DNA of 64,000 bases, taken from assembly GCF_013200955.2 (NCBI RefSeq), contig NZ_CP053697.2:1550001-1614000 (forward strand). The letters run 5' to 3'. The position numbers were made by a program, and so were the translations under genes. The stretch comes from Pseudomonas campi (GTDB taxonomy: Bacteria > Pseudomonadota > Gammaproteobacteria > Pseudomonadales > Pseudomonadaceae). Under the pieces are notes generated by a model. That model was given only the letters and a program-made list of their open reading frames with translations, was not told where the DNA came from and searched no databases. Positions 43,899 through 52,573 of this stretch are shown piece after piece; the stretch's first letter is position 1, and every line of letters begins with the position of its first letter.

Positions 43899-46436
43899 CT
43901 ACTTCCCTGGCATCAACAGCAGGCGCTTGTTGCCATAGACCTTGTCGATATTGCGGCTCTGGAACGGGAAGCTCATGTAGCCGCCCTTGAGCCAGGCGTC
44001 GATGCCATCGGCGTAGTGCGGGCTGGCCGGGTTGCCGGACTGCCCGGAGCTGTTGAGGCCGATCATCGGCTCCTCGCGGCCGAAATCGACGACCATGCGC
44101 ATGGCCGGGATCAGCCAGGTGTCGAAGTCCTGGCCCCAGTGGTAGGCCGCCACGTTAAGCGTGCCGTGATCGCCACCGGCCGGGTAGGGGCCGCGATCCA
44201 GGTAGCCCTGGACGGCATTGATGCTGCTGCGCTCGCTGGCGTCGAGATGGGGCGCCATTTTGGTCGCGTTGCTGGTCCAGGTGTACTGGTGCAGCTTGCC
44301 CCACTGCCAGGCCTGGCGGTCGGCGCCCAGTTTGCTCTCGACGAAGGTCACTGCAGCGGCCAGGGTGCGCGCCAGGATCGCCGGTTTGTCTTCCTTGGGC
44401 GCGGTGTGCACGTCGTCCCAGAAGGGGCTGTCGTCACGGCCGAGCAGGTGGTCGGCCTGGGCCGAGTAGGAGTCGTTGGCGGCTTCCACCAGCGCCTGCC
44501 AGGCCGGGTTGCCGTCCGGGCCGAGCTCGTCGAGGAAAGTCTGCCGCGCGCTCTCGTGCAGGAAGGCGCCGTACAGGGCCGCATCCGCCGAGGTCGCACT
44601 CATGCGGCCGTCGAAGGCCATCAGGCGCTTGTAGGTTTCCTCGGCCTTGCTGCGTTCTGCGGCGGGCAGGGCGGCGATGGCCTGGCGCAGCGGCTGGGCC
44701 ATGCCCGGTGCATCGAACATCGCCTGCAGTTTGCCGGCGAACGGCGTGGTCTGATCGTACTGCATGGCGATCATGCTGCGCTGGTCGTGCTTGCCGGCGC
44801 CGGCCAGCTGGGCGATGCGCTCGGCGCGCTCCGGATAGAACCAGGAGTTGGACAGCTGCATGCCGTAGCCGCGCGGCACGGTGCGGTGGTTGGCGGTGCC
44901 CAGCCAGCCCTGCATGGGGTCCTGGTCGTAGGGGTGGAGCATGGGGTCGGCGTAGCCGTCCCAGTCATAGGCGCCGTCCCAGCCGGGCGAGGGCATCAGG
45001 CCCAGGCCCTGCTTGCGGTTGGGGAAACGGCCGGTGACCTGCCAGCCGATGTGCTGGGCGTCGGCGAAGACCAGGTTGAGGGCCATGGCGCGTACTTCGC
45101 GGGTGGCCTCGAAGGCCTGGTCCACCGATTGCGCGCGGGACAGGTCGAAGAAGGCATCCAGCGAGTGGTCTTCCTCGAACTGCGCGGTGCGCAGGGCCAG
45201 GCCGTAGCCGCTCTTCAGCTGCAGCGGTTGCAGGGGGTGTTTGCGCTCACCCAGTACCGAGTTGAGCAACGGGCCGTGGCGGGTTTCGAAGACGGTTTCA
45301 CGGATCGGTCGCTGGCCCTTGATGAAGAAGGTTTCCTGGCGCTCGATGGCGGGCTGCCACTTGCCGTCGGCCAGGTAGTAGAGGCGGCTGCCTTGGCGTT
45401 TGACCTTCTCCAGGAACAGGTCCTGGTTGTCGCCCATGACCATGGTCATGCCCCAGGCCAGCTTGCCGTTGAAGCCGGCGACCACCGCCGGTACGCCGGC
45501 GATCGAGACCCCGGCGGCCTGGAATTTCGGCGAACGGATCTGCACGTAGTTCCACACCGAGGGCATGGACAGCGGCAGGTGAGTGTCGTTGGCCAGCAGG
45601 CTTTTGCCGCTGGTGCTGCGTTGCGGCGCGATGGCCCAGTTGTTCGAGGCGGCGACGCCGAGCATGTTCAGCGCGGTTACCTGGCCCGCTGCCTGGTCGA
45701 TGGCGGCCAGGCCGGGGATCTGCCCGTCAAGGTTGAGGCCACGCAGCTTCTCGGCTTCCTCGAAGGGCAGCGGTTCGTCCGGATAGGTCGGCAGCAGCCA
45801 GGCCAGCTTGTCGGCGCCGACCTTGCCATTCAGGGTCAGGGCGGCGATTTCCTCCTTGAGGTTAACGGCCAGGCCGAAGTTGAGCAGGGTGAAAACCAGT
45901 ACCGAGTCTTCCGGTTTCCAGTAGGCCGGACGGTAGCCCGATGCGGCCAGGTCCATCGGCAGCTTGTCCTGGTAGCGGAACAGGTAGGCGTTGACGCCGC
46001 GGGCATAGACTTCGAAGAACTTCTTCATCCGCGGCGAGGCGTTCTTGTACAGCACTTCGGCGCTGCGCTTGAGGTTGACCGCGCGCATGAAACGGTCGAT
46101 TTCCAGTACGCCGGGGCCGCTCATTTCGGCCAGACGGCCCTCGGCCAGCAGGCGCATGCCGACCATCTGGCTGAGACGATCACTGGCATGCACGTAGCCC
46201 ATCGCGAACAGCGCATCGTGGAAGGTGGTGGTCTCGATCAGCGGCATGCCCAGCGGGTTGCGCCGCACCACCACGCTCTGCGCCAGGCCCTGGACGCGAA
46301 CGATGCCCTGATCCGGATGCACGCTGCTGCTGTAGCGGCTGTTGAGAAACGACTGGCAGCCGCTGAGAAACAGGCTACTGGCCAGGGTGGCGGCGGCGAT
46401 CAGCTTCAGCGAATGAGAAACACGGCGCGAACCCAT
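43899..46436 (-). CDS. quiP: penicillin-acylase-family acyl-homoserine lactone acylase, QuiP-like
   Basis: An 845-residue Ntn hydrolase precursor. The signal peptide ends in a lipobox (LFLSGC, Cys27), so a lipoprotein form is likely. Auto-cleavage should occur before Ser264 in [12 protein letters not shown], making the beta-subunit N-terminal nucleophile. [18 protein letters not shown] and [19 protein letters not shown] are typical of the family. QuiP of P. aeruginosa (about 847 residues) degrades long-chain AHL signals. Length, motifs and the downstream ychJ-ompA-dinG neighbourhood agree with QuiP. The substrate range is not readable here. Confidence 0.85.
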   Translation of the reverse strand: MGSRRVSHSLKLIAAATLASSLFLSGCQSFLNSRYSSSVHPDQGIVRVQGLAQSVVVRRNPLGMPLIETTTFHDALFAMGYVHASDRLSQMVGMRLLAEGRLAEMSGPGVLEIDRFMRAVNLKRSAEVLYKNASPRMKKFFEVYARGVNAYLFRYQDKLPMDLAASGYRPAYWKPEDSVLVFTLLNFGLAVNLKEEIAALTLNGKVGADKLAWLLPTYPDEPLPFEEAEKLRGLNLDGQIPGLAAIDQAAGQVTALNMLGVAASNNWAIAPQRSTSGKSLLANDTHLPLSMPSVWNYVQIRSPKFQAAGVSIAGVPAVVAGFNGKLAWGMTMVMGDNQDLFLEKVKRQGSRLYYLADGKWQPAIERQETFFIKGQRPIRETVFETRHGPLLNSVLGERKHPLQPLQLKSGYGLALRTAQFEEDHSLDAFFDLSRAQSVDQAFEATREVRAMALNLVFADAQHIGWQVTGRFPNRKQGLGLMPSPGWDGAYDWDGYADPMLHPYDQDPMQGWLGTANHRTVPRGYGMQLSNSWFYPERAERIAQLAGAGKHDQRSMIAMQYDQTTPFAGKLQAMFDAPGMAQPLRQAIAALPAAERSKAEETYKRLMAFDGRMSATSADAALYGAFLHESARQTFLDELGPDGNPAWQALVEAANDSYSAQADHLLGRDDSPFWDDVHTAPKEDKPAILARTLAAAVTFVESKLGADRQAWQWGKLHQYTWTSNATKMAPHLDASERSSINAVQGYLDRGPYPAGGDHGTLNVAAYHWGQDFDTWLIPAMRMVVDFGREEPMIGLNSSGQSGNPASPHYADGIDAWLKGGYMSFPFQSRNIDKVYGNKRLLLMPGK

Positions 46437-46564
46437 GGACTGGCTCCTGGCGCGAGAGGGGGTGGGAATACTGGTGCGGATTGTAGAGGGCTGGCGGGGC
46501 CGGCGGTAGGGCTGTGTAGGGCAGGCAGGGTAGGCGTTGCGCCATTGCCCTGCCGTTATTCAGT

Positions 46565-46771
46565 TCAGGCGCCGTGGCACTTCTTGAACTTCTTCTGGCT
46601 GCCGCACGGGCAGGGGTCGTTGCGCCCGACTTCCTTCAGCGGGTTGCGCACGGGCTCCTGGTGCGCATGGCCGCAATGCGGGCCGTGTACATGGCCGTGA
46701 TCATCGTGATCGTGGCTGTGGTCATGGTCGTGGTTGCAATCGGGGCCATGGACATGGGGTTGCTGGTTCAT
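46565..46771 (-). CDS. His-rich SEC-C motif mini-protein
   Basis: A 68-residue protein in two parts. Residues 5-38 are extremely rich in His and Asp with two Cys ([19 protein letters not shown]). The C terminus is a SEC-C zinc motif ([19 protein letters not shown]), as at the end of SecA. The His-rich part should bind zinc, nickel or copper. It may act as a metal store or chaperone, but this is inference. It starts with GGAG ten bases upstream and lies between the acylase and the LEA14-like gene. Confidence 0.85.
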   Translation of the reverse strand: MNQQPHVHGPDCNHDHDHSHDHDDHGHVHGPHCGHAHQEPVRNPLKEVGRNDPCPCGSQKKFKKCHGA

Positions 46772-46778
46772 CGGTGAA

Positions 46779-47255
46779 TCACTCCGGGAGGTAATCGCCG
46801 GGGATTATCTCGCCATTGCGCGAAAGGTGCACGCGGCTACCGAACAGCAGGCCGGTTTTGACCGAGCCCTGGAAACTGTAGCGAATCGGCTGGTCGAGTT
46901 TCTCCAGCGCTCGGACGATGCCTTTCAGGTGGCGCCAGAGATTGGTGCGGACGGGAATCTCGAACTCGTGGCTGCTGTGCGCCGGCACACTGAAGCGGGT
47001 GCTGGTCTCGCCATCGGCCAACTCCACGTCATTGAGGGTTACGCGATAATCGAGGCTGCGTACCGACAGGCTCGAGTCATTCGGGTTATCTATGCGAAAA
47101 CGCAGGAGGAAGCGTTGCTCCAGCAGCTTGGCCTTGACCACCTCGACTTTGACCAGGCGCACGACGGGCTTCTGCAGATCCCCGCTGAACCAGGAGGTGC
47201 ACCCTGAGAGACTTATTAGCAGGGCGAGGAGGAAAGCTTTACTAATTATTATCAT
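46779..47255 (-). CDS. LEA14/WHy-domain lipoprotein
   Basis: A 158-residue lipoprotein (signal [16 protein letters not shown]: [10 protein letters not shown]) with a LEA2/WHy-type beta-sandwich. Marks are [27 protein letters not shown] in pieces ([13 protein letters not shown]) and [15 protein letters not shown]. The domain is linked to desiccation and stress tolerance in plants and bacteria; the bacterial role is unclear. The start is ATG 47255 with GGAG four bases upstream. It ends 7 bases before the SEC-C mini-protein and is probably cotranscribed with it. Confidence 0.85.
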   Translation of the reverse strand: MIIISKAFLLALLISLSGCTSWFSGDLQKPVVRLVKVEVVKAKLLEQRFLLRFRIDNPNDSSLSVRSLDYRVTLNDVELADGETSTRFSVPAHSSHEFEIPVRTNLWRHLKGIVRALEKLDQPIRYSFQGSVKTGLLFGSRVHLSRNGEIIPGDYLPE

Positions 47256-47384
47256 TAGCTCCGGATATTTAATCGCGAATATTGCCGTCATCGAAGTTTA
47301 CCAAGCGACTGCTTGGCGGCAACCGGTTGTTACGCTAAAAAAACCTGCGTCATACTGACCCTATAAATAGACAGGAGTGTGACC

Positions 47385-47948
47385 ATGAGCCTCTATGAGA
47401 TCGCCTTTGCCGGGCAGATTATGCCGGGCGCCCAGGCGGAGCAGGTCAAGGAGAATCTGGCGCGGCTGTTTCAGGCCGATGCCCAGCGCATAGCTTTGCT
47501 GTTTTCCGGTCGACGCATCGTGATCAAGAGCAATCTGGATGCAGCCGGCGCCGAAAAATATCGTGCGACCCTCGAGCGGGCGGGGGCTGTCGCCATCGTC
47601 CAGGCCCTCGATGCGCAGATCGAGGAAGTTGAGCTGGCTCCACCGCCTGTACAGCAGGCTGTCGTTGCACCCGCTGCACCCGCTGCACCTGCGGCGACCA
47701 GCAGTCGCCCAGGTGCCCGGGTGATTCCGCGTGACGAATACATGGCGGCTTTCGCGGATGTCGAGGCACCAGATTTCGGCATCGCCCCGGTGGGTAGCGA
47801 TCTGCAGGAGCACAAGCCGGATGCGCAGGCGCCGGCCGTTGATCTGTCGCAGTTCAGCCTGGCACCGGTGGGTAGTGATATGGGGCAGGCCAAGACTTCT
47901 CCGGCTACGCCAGCACCGGACACGTCCCATCTGAAACTGCAGGAGTAA
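47385..47948 (+). CDS. hypothetical protein with L7/L12-like N-terminal region
   Basis: A 187-residue cytosolic protein. Residues 1-75 form a compact alpha/beta part (LYEIAFAGQIMPGAQAEQV, FSGRRIVIKSNLDAAGAEKY, LERAGAVAIVQ), whose pattern of conversion of residues into a sum or ratio resembles the ribosomal L7/L12 C-terminal fold (weak inference). The rest is an Ala/Pro linker with two copies of a short motif, FGIAPVGSDLQEHK and FSLAPVGSDMGQAK. The start was chosen for AGGAG eight bases upstream. Function unknown. Confidence 0.7.
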   Translation: MSLYEIAFAGQIMPGAQAEQVKENLARLFQADAQRIALLFSGRRIVIKSNLDAAGAEKYRATLERAGAVAIVQALDAQIEEVELAPPPVQQAVVAPAAPAAPAATSSRPGARVIPRDEYMAAFADVEAPDFGIAPVGSDLQEHKPDAQAPAVDLSQFSLAPVGSDMGQAKTSPATPAPDTSHLKLQE

Positions 47949-47957
47949 TAGCCGCTA

Positions 47958-48001
47958 GGGTCTGTTGCCGTCGCGGCCCTAAACGAAACGGCAACAGACC
48001 C
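47958..48001. terminator. hairpin between convergent genes
   Basis: Arms GGGTCTGTTGCCGT (47958-47971) and ACGGCAACAGACCC (47988-48001) form a perfect 14-bp stem with a 16-base loop, between convergent genes. There is no U-tract, so it may act as a processing or stalling structure. Confidence 0.6.
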
Positions 48002-48034
48002 GAGCCCCTTCAGAGAGGGGCAGTGGCCTTTCAT

Positions 48035-49147
48035 TCAGCTGTCGCTGGTCGTGCACTTGGCTTGCGCCTGCTCGGGCGTGAGGTTGCGTATCGAGGTGTA
48101 GAACAGTTCGCAGGTTTGCACCTTCTGCGTGACCTGCCACTTCTGCGTGCAGGCGCTGAGGGTCTGGCTTGGGTCGCTGTCCGGCTTGAGACCCATGTCG
48201 GCCTGCCAGCAGGCTGCGCTGATGTCCTGGCCCATCACCTCAAGGCCCTCCGCATCGGCTTTCTGCTCGTCGCCGTTGTAGTTTTCCGGGTCGGCGGCGT
48301 ACCAGATATAGCTGGGATGGTTGGAGCCCAATACCGGGACTGTCTGCCCTGGCGCTGGGCTGATCTGGCCCAGGTCCAGCACACCGAGAGTGACCCCGTA
48401 CTGTGCCTTCACCCAGGCGCGCACCGGCCCGCCAAAGGCGACCATGGGCAATGCGCTATCCGTTTTGCCGCGGGTGAGTTGGGCGACCATCTGCTTCTGG
48501 TAGTCGGTGAAATAGTCGTAAACCCCCTCCAGGTCGCTGCCTGCGCTGGCCGGTGCGGCGATGGGGGCAATGTCGATGATGGTCTGGAAGGCCGGGGTCT
48601 GCTCTGCAGCCACGCCGTTTTCTGTGAGCAGCATGGCCCAGCGGTCGGTGGTCTTGGATTGCAGATAGTCCTGCGCCTGGGTCAGCGAGTAATCCGGTGG
48701 GAAGTGCAGCAGTTCGACGCTTTGCCGGTTATCCAGGGCCATGCCCAGGGGCAGGAACAGGTACCAGCTGAATTGCCACTTGCCGTCCTGATTCAGCTTG
48801 CTGGCGCCGCTGTAGGCCAGGTCTCCAGCGGCCAGCAGCTCGGTCAGTGGCTGGCCGTAATCGGCAGGTACACCACTGAAGTTGGCATAGAGGCCATTGC
48901 TGTCGCTGCTGACGTTGACCTGGGCGCTGCCGTAGCCGTCGCGCTGCAGGCTCTGGCCGAGGTAGTGCGCGACGGTCTGCTCCAGCGTCCAGTCGCGATA
49001 GCAGATCACACTGCAGTTGTTGGGGTAGGCGAACAGGCGGGTGACGCGTTCCACACTGCCCAGGCTGACCTGGACATCGGCGGCCTGGGCCGCACTCGCG
49101 AATAGCAGCGTCGCCAGGGCGAGGGTTAAACCACTGTGCTTGTGCAT
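48035..49147 (-). CDS. exported cysteine-containing protein, unknown function
   Basis: A 370-residue secreted or periplasmic protein with signal peptide LALATLLFASAAQA. The mature part starts with VQVSLGSVERVTRLFAYP and has several cysteines (NCSVICYRDW near the N terminus; ACW, SACTQKW, TCELF and KCTTS near the C terminus), so disulfides are likely. I do not recognise a domain. The start has AAGGAG upstream. It is convergent with the 47385 gene. Confidence 0.72.
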   Translation of the reverse strand: MHKHSGLTLALATLLFASAAQAADVQVSLGSVERVTRLFAYPNNCSVICYRDWTLEQTVAHYLGQSLQRDGYGSAQVNVSSDSNGLYANFSGVPADYGQPLTELLAAGDLAYSGASKLNQDGKWQFSWYLFLPLGMALDNRQSVELLHFPPDYSLTQAQDYLQSKTTDRWAMLLTENGVAAEQTPAFQTIIDIAPIAAPASAGSDLEGVYDYFTDYQKQMVAQLTRGKTDSALPMVAFGGPVRAWVKAQYGVTLGVLDLGQISPAPGQTVPVLGSNHPSYIWYAADPENYNGDEQKADAEGLEVMGQDISAACWQADMGLKPDSDPSQTLSACTQKWQVTQKVQTCELFYTSIRNLTPEQAQAKCTTSDS

Positions 49148-49236
49148 GTACTTCTCCTTGTTGGCGGGAGCCCTTTGCTGTGGGGCTCTGCGCTAACAAA
49201 TGAAGCAGAGTTTTCCTGTGCGGCGAGTTTTTCTGT

Positions 49237-49707
49237 TCAGGGCAGATAGGGTGCGCAGCACTTCTTGAATTTTTGCCCACCACCGCAAGGGCAGGGGTCA
49301 TTGCGCCCGGCTTTGAGTGGCACGGTCGGGTCGATGAAGTACCAGTGCTCAAGGCGCTGGACGAAGGCCGAGCGTTCACGATGGCTGTGCTCGCCGTCGT
49401 GATCGTGCCAGCGTGCGGTAAAGGTGACGAAGGCATGCTCCGGCTGGCCACCGAGCAGCTCGGCGCTTTCCACCTCCAGGCCGAGCCAGGTGCTGCCAAG
49501 GCTCCAGGCACTGATGGCGGCATGATCGAGGTCTGCCTGCTGGGCGGGTAGGGTGGTCGTCAGCAGGTAGTCGACCAGGCCCAGAACATAGGCGCTGTAG
49601 CGCGAGCGCATGAGCAGTTCGGCACTCGGCGCCGGGGTGCCGGCATGATAGTGACCGCAGCATTGTTCCAGCAGGTTGCCACTACCGCAGGGGCAGGCGT
49701 GACTCAT
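49237..49707 (-). CDS. ychJ: YchJ/UPF0225 SEC-C protein
   Basis: A 156-residue protein with SEC-C zinc motifs at both ends: [20 protein letters not shown] at the N terminus and [20 protein letters not shown] at the C terminus. A cystatin-like central domain lies between them ([28 protein letters not shown]). This is the UPF0225/YchJ layout. The function is unknown. The ATG follows the upstream gene by four bases, so the two are probably cotranscribed. Confidence 0.93.
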   Translation of the reverse strand: MSHACPCGSGNLLEQCCGHYHAGTPAPSAELLMRSRYSAYVLGLVDYLLTTTLPAQQADLDHAAISAWSLGSTWLGLEVESAELLGGQPEHAFVTFTARWHDHDGEHSHRERSAFVQRLEHWYFIDPTVPLKAGRNDPCPCGGGQKFKKCCAPYLP

Positions 49708-49711
49708 GGCA

Positions 49712-50209
49712 TTACCACCAGTACTTGCCGTAGTTTTCCGGGTTGGCCCAGAACTTGGCATTGAGCCAGTCCGGAACCTGCTTGTAGTCGCGCAGGTCGT
49801 ACGTGAACAGGTTGAGGATTTGCTGATCGCGCTGAAAACTCTCGCTGGCTTGCAAGGCCAGGGCAAAGAAGTCGGTTTCCTGCCAGTCACAGGCCTGCAT
49901 ATCGACCAGTACGGCAATACGGCTGGCATTCAGGTTGCGGATGCCGCCGAGTAGCTGCAGGGCTGTGCGTTTAGGCAGGTGCTCCAGGCAGTCGACCACC
50001 AGGGCGAGATCGAAACGCTGTATCGCCAGTTCCGCCGGGAGTTCTCCTGCCGCGGCTTTATGCACCTCTATCTCGGGGTGTGCAGCCTGGAAAGCCTGCA
50101 CGGCCGGTAAGTCACTGGCGCCTACCAGCAGCAGGCGTCGTGGCGCATGGTGGTCGAGCAGGGCTGCAAGAGCCTGTTGCGGGGTGCGCGAAGAATGTTT
50201 GCCAGTCAT
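49712..50209 (-). CDS. DUF6231-like methyltransferase-fold protein
   Basis: A 165-residue protein with a reduced SAM-methyltransferase-like fold: [23 protein letters not shown] has the shape of motif I, and [20 protein letters not shown] that of motif IV. The Gly-rich loop is poor (VGASD), so SAM binding is uncertain. The C terminus is aromatic ([12 protein letters not shown]). Similar proteins sit beside ychJ in Pseudomonas. Function unknown. Confidence 0.75.
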   Translation of the reverse strand: MTGKHSSRTPQQALAALLDHHAPRRLLLVGASDLPAVQAFQAAHPEIEVHKAAAGELPAELAIQRFDLALVVDCLEHLPKRTALQLLGGIRNLNASRIAVLVDMQACDWQETDFFALALQASESFQRDQQILNLFTYDLRDYKQVPDWLNAKFWANPENYGKYWW

Positions 50210-50371
50210 TGCTAAATTCCAAACTTGTAGGTAAAGACTAACTCGCTGGAAGGATTTGGCCTAGTAATGACATGGGTCAGTGAAGTTCCTAATAGCTGGC
50301 GGATTATAAAACACCTGTCTTTACTACTTGAGTGTCGGTTTGGTGCCGATTTTTACAGGAGAGCAAAAACG

Positions 50372-50992
50372 ATGAGCATTACAAGGAAAGCTGTACCCCT
50401 GTTGCTGGTAAGCGGCCTGCTGACTGGCTGCTCCGGCCTGCAGAAAACCGATTGGCCCACCTGTGCTGCAGTCGGTGGTGTAGGTGGCGCTGCTCTGGGC
50501 GCGATCGAAAGCTCGAGCTGGGCGGGTGGTGGTGCTGTTGTAGGTGCTGGTATGGCCGCAGCTTACTGCTGGGTCCACGGTGCTGAAGAGCAAGTCGCCG
50601 TTGTCGAGGAGGTTGTCGAGGAAGTGGTTGCAGAACCTGCCGAGCCGGTTCGTGTTGAGCTGGACGTCAAGTTCGACTTCGACAAGACCGCGGTCAAGGA
50701 CGAAAGCCAAGGCGACATCAAAGCACTGGCTGACTTCATGAGTCAGTACCCGCAAACCACTACCGTGGTTGAAGGGCACACCGACTCCGTGGGCACCGAT
50801 GCCTACAACCAGGGTCTGTCCGAGCGTCGTGCCAATGCCGTGCGTGACGTACTGGTCAACCAGTACGGCCTGTCGCCGGATCGCGTCAACGCTGCCGGTT
50901 ATGGCGAGAGCCGCCCGGTTGCCGACAACGCTACCAGCGACGGTCGCGCCATCAACCGTCGTGTTGAGGCTGAGGTCGAAGCCCGCCCGTAA
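50372..50992 (+). CDS. OmpA-family lipoprotein (copy 1)
   Basis: A 206-residue outer-membrane lipoprotein. The lipobox is GLLTGC. A glycine-rich segment (GGVGGAALGAIESSSWAGGG) may insert in the membrane. A Val/Glu-rich linker follows, then a C-terminal OmpA peptidoglycan-binding domain (VKFDFDKTAVKDES, VVEGHTDSVGTDAYNQGLS, LSERRANAVRDVLVNQYG). It anchors the outer membrane to the wall. It has a tandem paralogue 120 bases downstream, but lacks that copy's calcium-type repeat. Confidence 0.92.
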   Translation: MSITRKAVPLLLVSGLLTGCSGLQKTDWPTCAAVGGVGGAALGAIESSSWAGGGAVVGAGMAAAYCWVHGAEEQVAVVEEVVEEVVAEPAEPVRVELDVKFDFDKTAVKDESQGDIKALADFMSQYPQTTTVVEGHTDSVGTDAYNQGLSERRANAVRDVLVNQYGLSPDRVNAAGYGESRPVADNATSDGRAINRRVEAEVEARP

Positions 50993-50998
50993 TGCGGC

Positions 50999-51057
50999 GT
51001 CCCCTGCCTGCAGCAGCTGATTTCTCGGCGACTGCAGGCTTGTACACTTAGGGGGAC
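50999..51057 (+). other. structured intergenic RNA between the two ompA genes
   Basis: Nested complementary parts: CCTGCAG (51007-51013) with CTGCAGG (51032-51038), enclosed by GTCCCC (50999-51004) with GGGGAC (51052-51057). It begins seven bases after the first ompA stop. It could end or stabilise that transcript. Confidence 0.5.
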
Positions 51058-51069
51058 GGGTCTTTACTC

Positions 51070-51103
51070 CTGTGTTACCGGTAATCAACCGGTGACACAG
51101 GAG
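51070..51103 (+). promoter_or_regulatory. hairpin touching the ribosome site of ompA copy 2
   Basis: Thirteen-base arms (51070-51082 and 51088-51100, one G-U pair) with a 5-base loop end inside the AGGAG (51099-51103) that serves the second ompA start at 51113. The fold would partly occlude the ribosome site. Confidence 0.5.
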
Positions 51104-51112
51104 ATCACCGCC

Positions 51113-51847
51113 ATGAGAACAAGACTCTCAAGGGCTGCAGTACCCCTTCTCTTGGTCAGCAGTGTTCTTTCTGGTTGCGTCACTACTTCCAGTACGGGAG
51201 ATGCGCCGCTAAACCAAGGGAACTGGCCGATTTGTACAGCGATTGGTGGCTTGGCCGGAGGCGGTCTTGGCGCAATCGAAAGTTCTGCCTGGGCAGCAGG
51301 AGGTGCGGTGGCCGGTGCGGTCATTGGAACCTTGATTTGCTATGCCCAAGATGGTGACCAAGACGGCGATGGTGTATTCGACCGTCGTGACCGTTGCCCG
51401 GATACCCCGCCCGATACTCCAGTTCATCACAATGGCTGCCCGCTGCCGGTCTATCCGAGCGGCGAGGAACCCGCTGCGCCGGTTGTCGAGGTGAGCGAGG
51501 CGGTGCGCGTCGAGTTGGATGTGAAGTTCGACTTCGACAAGTCTGTGGTCAAGGAGGACAGCATGGCCGATATCCAGAGCCTTGCCGACTTCATGAAGCA
51601 GTATCCGCAGACCTCCACCGTGGTTGAGGGGCATACCGACTCCGTCGGCTCCGATGCCTACAACCAGGGCTTGTCCGAACGCCGTGCCAATGCCGTACGC
51701 GACGTGCTGGTCAACCAGTACGGTGTGGAAGCAGGCCGGGTATCGTCGGTTGGCCATGGCGAAGCGCAACCTGTCGCCGACAACGAAACCGACGAAGGTC
51801 GGGCCGTCAACCGTCGGGTAGAAGCGGCGGTCGAGGCACAGCCCTAA
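51113..51847 (+). CDS. OmpA-family lipoprotein with thrombospondin-3 repeat (copy 2)
   Basis: A 244-residue outer-membrane lipoprotein paralogous to the preceding gene. It has a lipobox (SVLSGC), the same Gly-rich segment (GGLGAIESSAWAAGGAVAG) and the same OmpA domain (VVEGHTDSVGSDAYNQGLS). Between them it has a thrombospondin type 3 calcium-binding unit (DGDQDGDGVFDRRDRCPDTP) and a Pro-rich turn, which are absent from copy 1. The start has AGGAG nine bases upstream, partly within a hairpin. Confidence 0.92.
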   Translation: MRTRLSRAAVPLLLVSSVLSGCVTTSSTGDAPLNQGNWPICTAIGGLAGGGLGAIESSAWAAGGAVAGAVIGTLICYAQDGDQDGDGVFDRRDRCPDTPPDTPVHHNGCPLPVYPSGEEPAAPVVEVSEAVRVELDVKFDFDKSVVKEDSMADIQSLADFMKQYPQTSTVVEGHTDSVGSDAYNQGLSERRANAVRDVLVNQYGVEAGRVSSVGHGEAQPVADNETDEGRAVNRRVEAAVEAQP

Positions 51848-51945
51848 GAGCCTGGCTACGACCGCACACGCAGGGTCGGTTTGACTCGTATGGCAGCGTG
51901 TAGCCGATCGTAGAAAGGTTCTAACGGTTTGTGCTGCAGTCTGTT

Positions 51946-51975
51946 CCTGCGCTATCGGCATGCCGGTAGCGCAGG
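51946..51975. repeat. palindromic hairpin downstream of ompA copy 2
   Basis: Two abutting 15-base arms (51946-51960, 51961-51975) are complementary with one G-U pair. The hairpin lies between convergent genes. No U-tract is present. It may work as a transcript end. Confidence 0.5.
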
Positions 51976-52015
51976 GGCTTCCCCGCGCAAAACCTCTCTC
52001 CAGTCGGACAGCTCA

Positions 52016-52480
52016 TCAGAACAGCGGTCGGGCTGCGGCAATCGCCATCAGCGTCATGCCAATCAGCAGATTGATGCCCACCAGCTTGCGGATGCGTCCC
52101 AGAGCCTCACCACCGGCTGGCCAGTTCTGTGCCGCGATGGCACGGCGCAGTTCCGGCAACTGGAGGAACTGGATGCGCAGGAACAGCGCGAGCATGACGA
52201 TATACAGGCCGATCATGATGTGCACGTAACGCGGCGCGGTCTCGAAGCCGGCGAAGCGCAGGTGCAGCATGCCCACGCCGGATACCGGCAACACCAGCAC
52301 GGCGAGCCACACCCACTGGAAGAAACGGCGGAACACCTCGGCCCACAGGGTCAGCCGTACCGGCGCCTCCAGCACGCTGACGGCGGCAGGGCGGAGGATC
52401 ATCCAGGCGAAGAACATGCCGCCGACCCAGATCAGGGCGGCCAGCAGGTGCAGGGCGTAAACGGCGGCAAAGGCAGTCAT
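52016..52480 (-). CDS. CopD-family membrane protein
   Basis: A 154-residue inner-membrane protein with four predicted spans. YALHLLAALIWVGGMFFAWM is the CopD-type first helix with a conserved His. Later spans hold RYVHIMIGLYIVMLALFLR and LVGINLLIGMTLMAIA. CopD-like proteins take part in copper handling or bind haem through membrane histidines. The exact role is uncertain. It is divergent from dinG. Confidence 0.82.
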   Translation of the reverse strand: MTAFAAVYALHLLAALIWVGGMFFAWMILRPAAVSVLEAPVRLTLWAEVFRRFFQWVWLAVLVLPVSGVGMLHLRFAGFETAPRYVHIMIGLYIVMLALFLRIQFLQLPELRRAIAAQNWPAGGEALGRIRKLVGINLLIGMTLMAIAAARPLF

Positions 52481-52573
52481 CGGGTTCTCCGTAAAGGCGG
52501 CGGTTAAGCATGGCGCGGCATCATAACCTGCCGGTAAACTACTGAGAATTTATCCAGTCTCTATTGCGCGCCC

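Noticed and set aside
43839..46700. Plus-strand open frame of 953 codons opposite the acylase gene
   Set aside because: It is the antisense shadow of quiP in GC-rich DNA: no ribosome site, biased composition, and the minus-strand gene has full family motifs.
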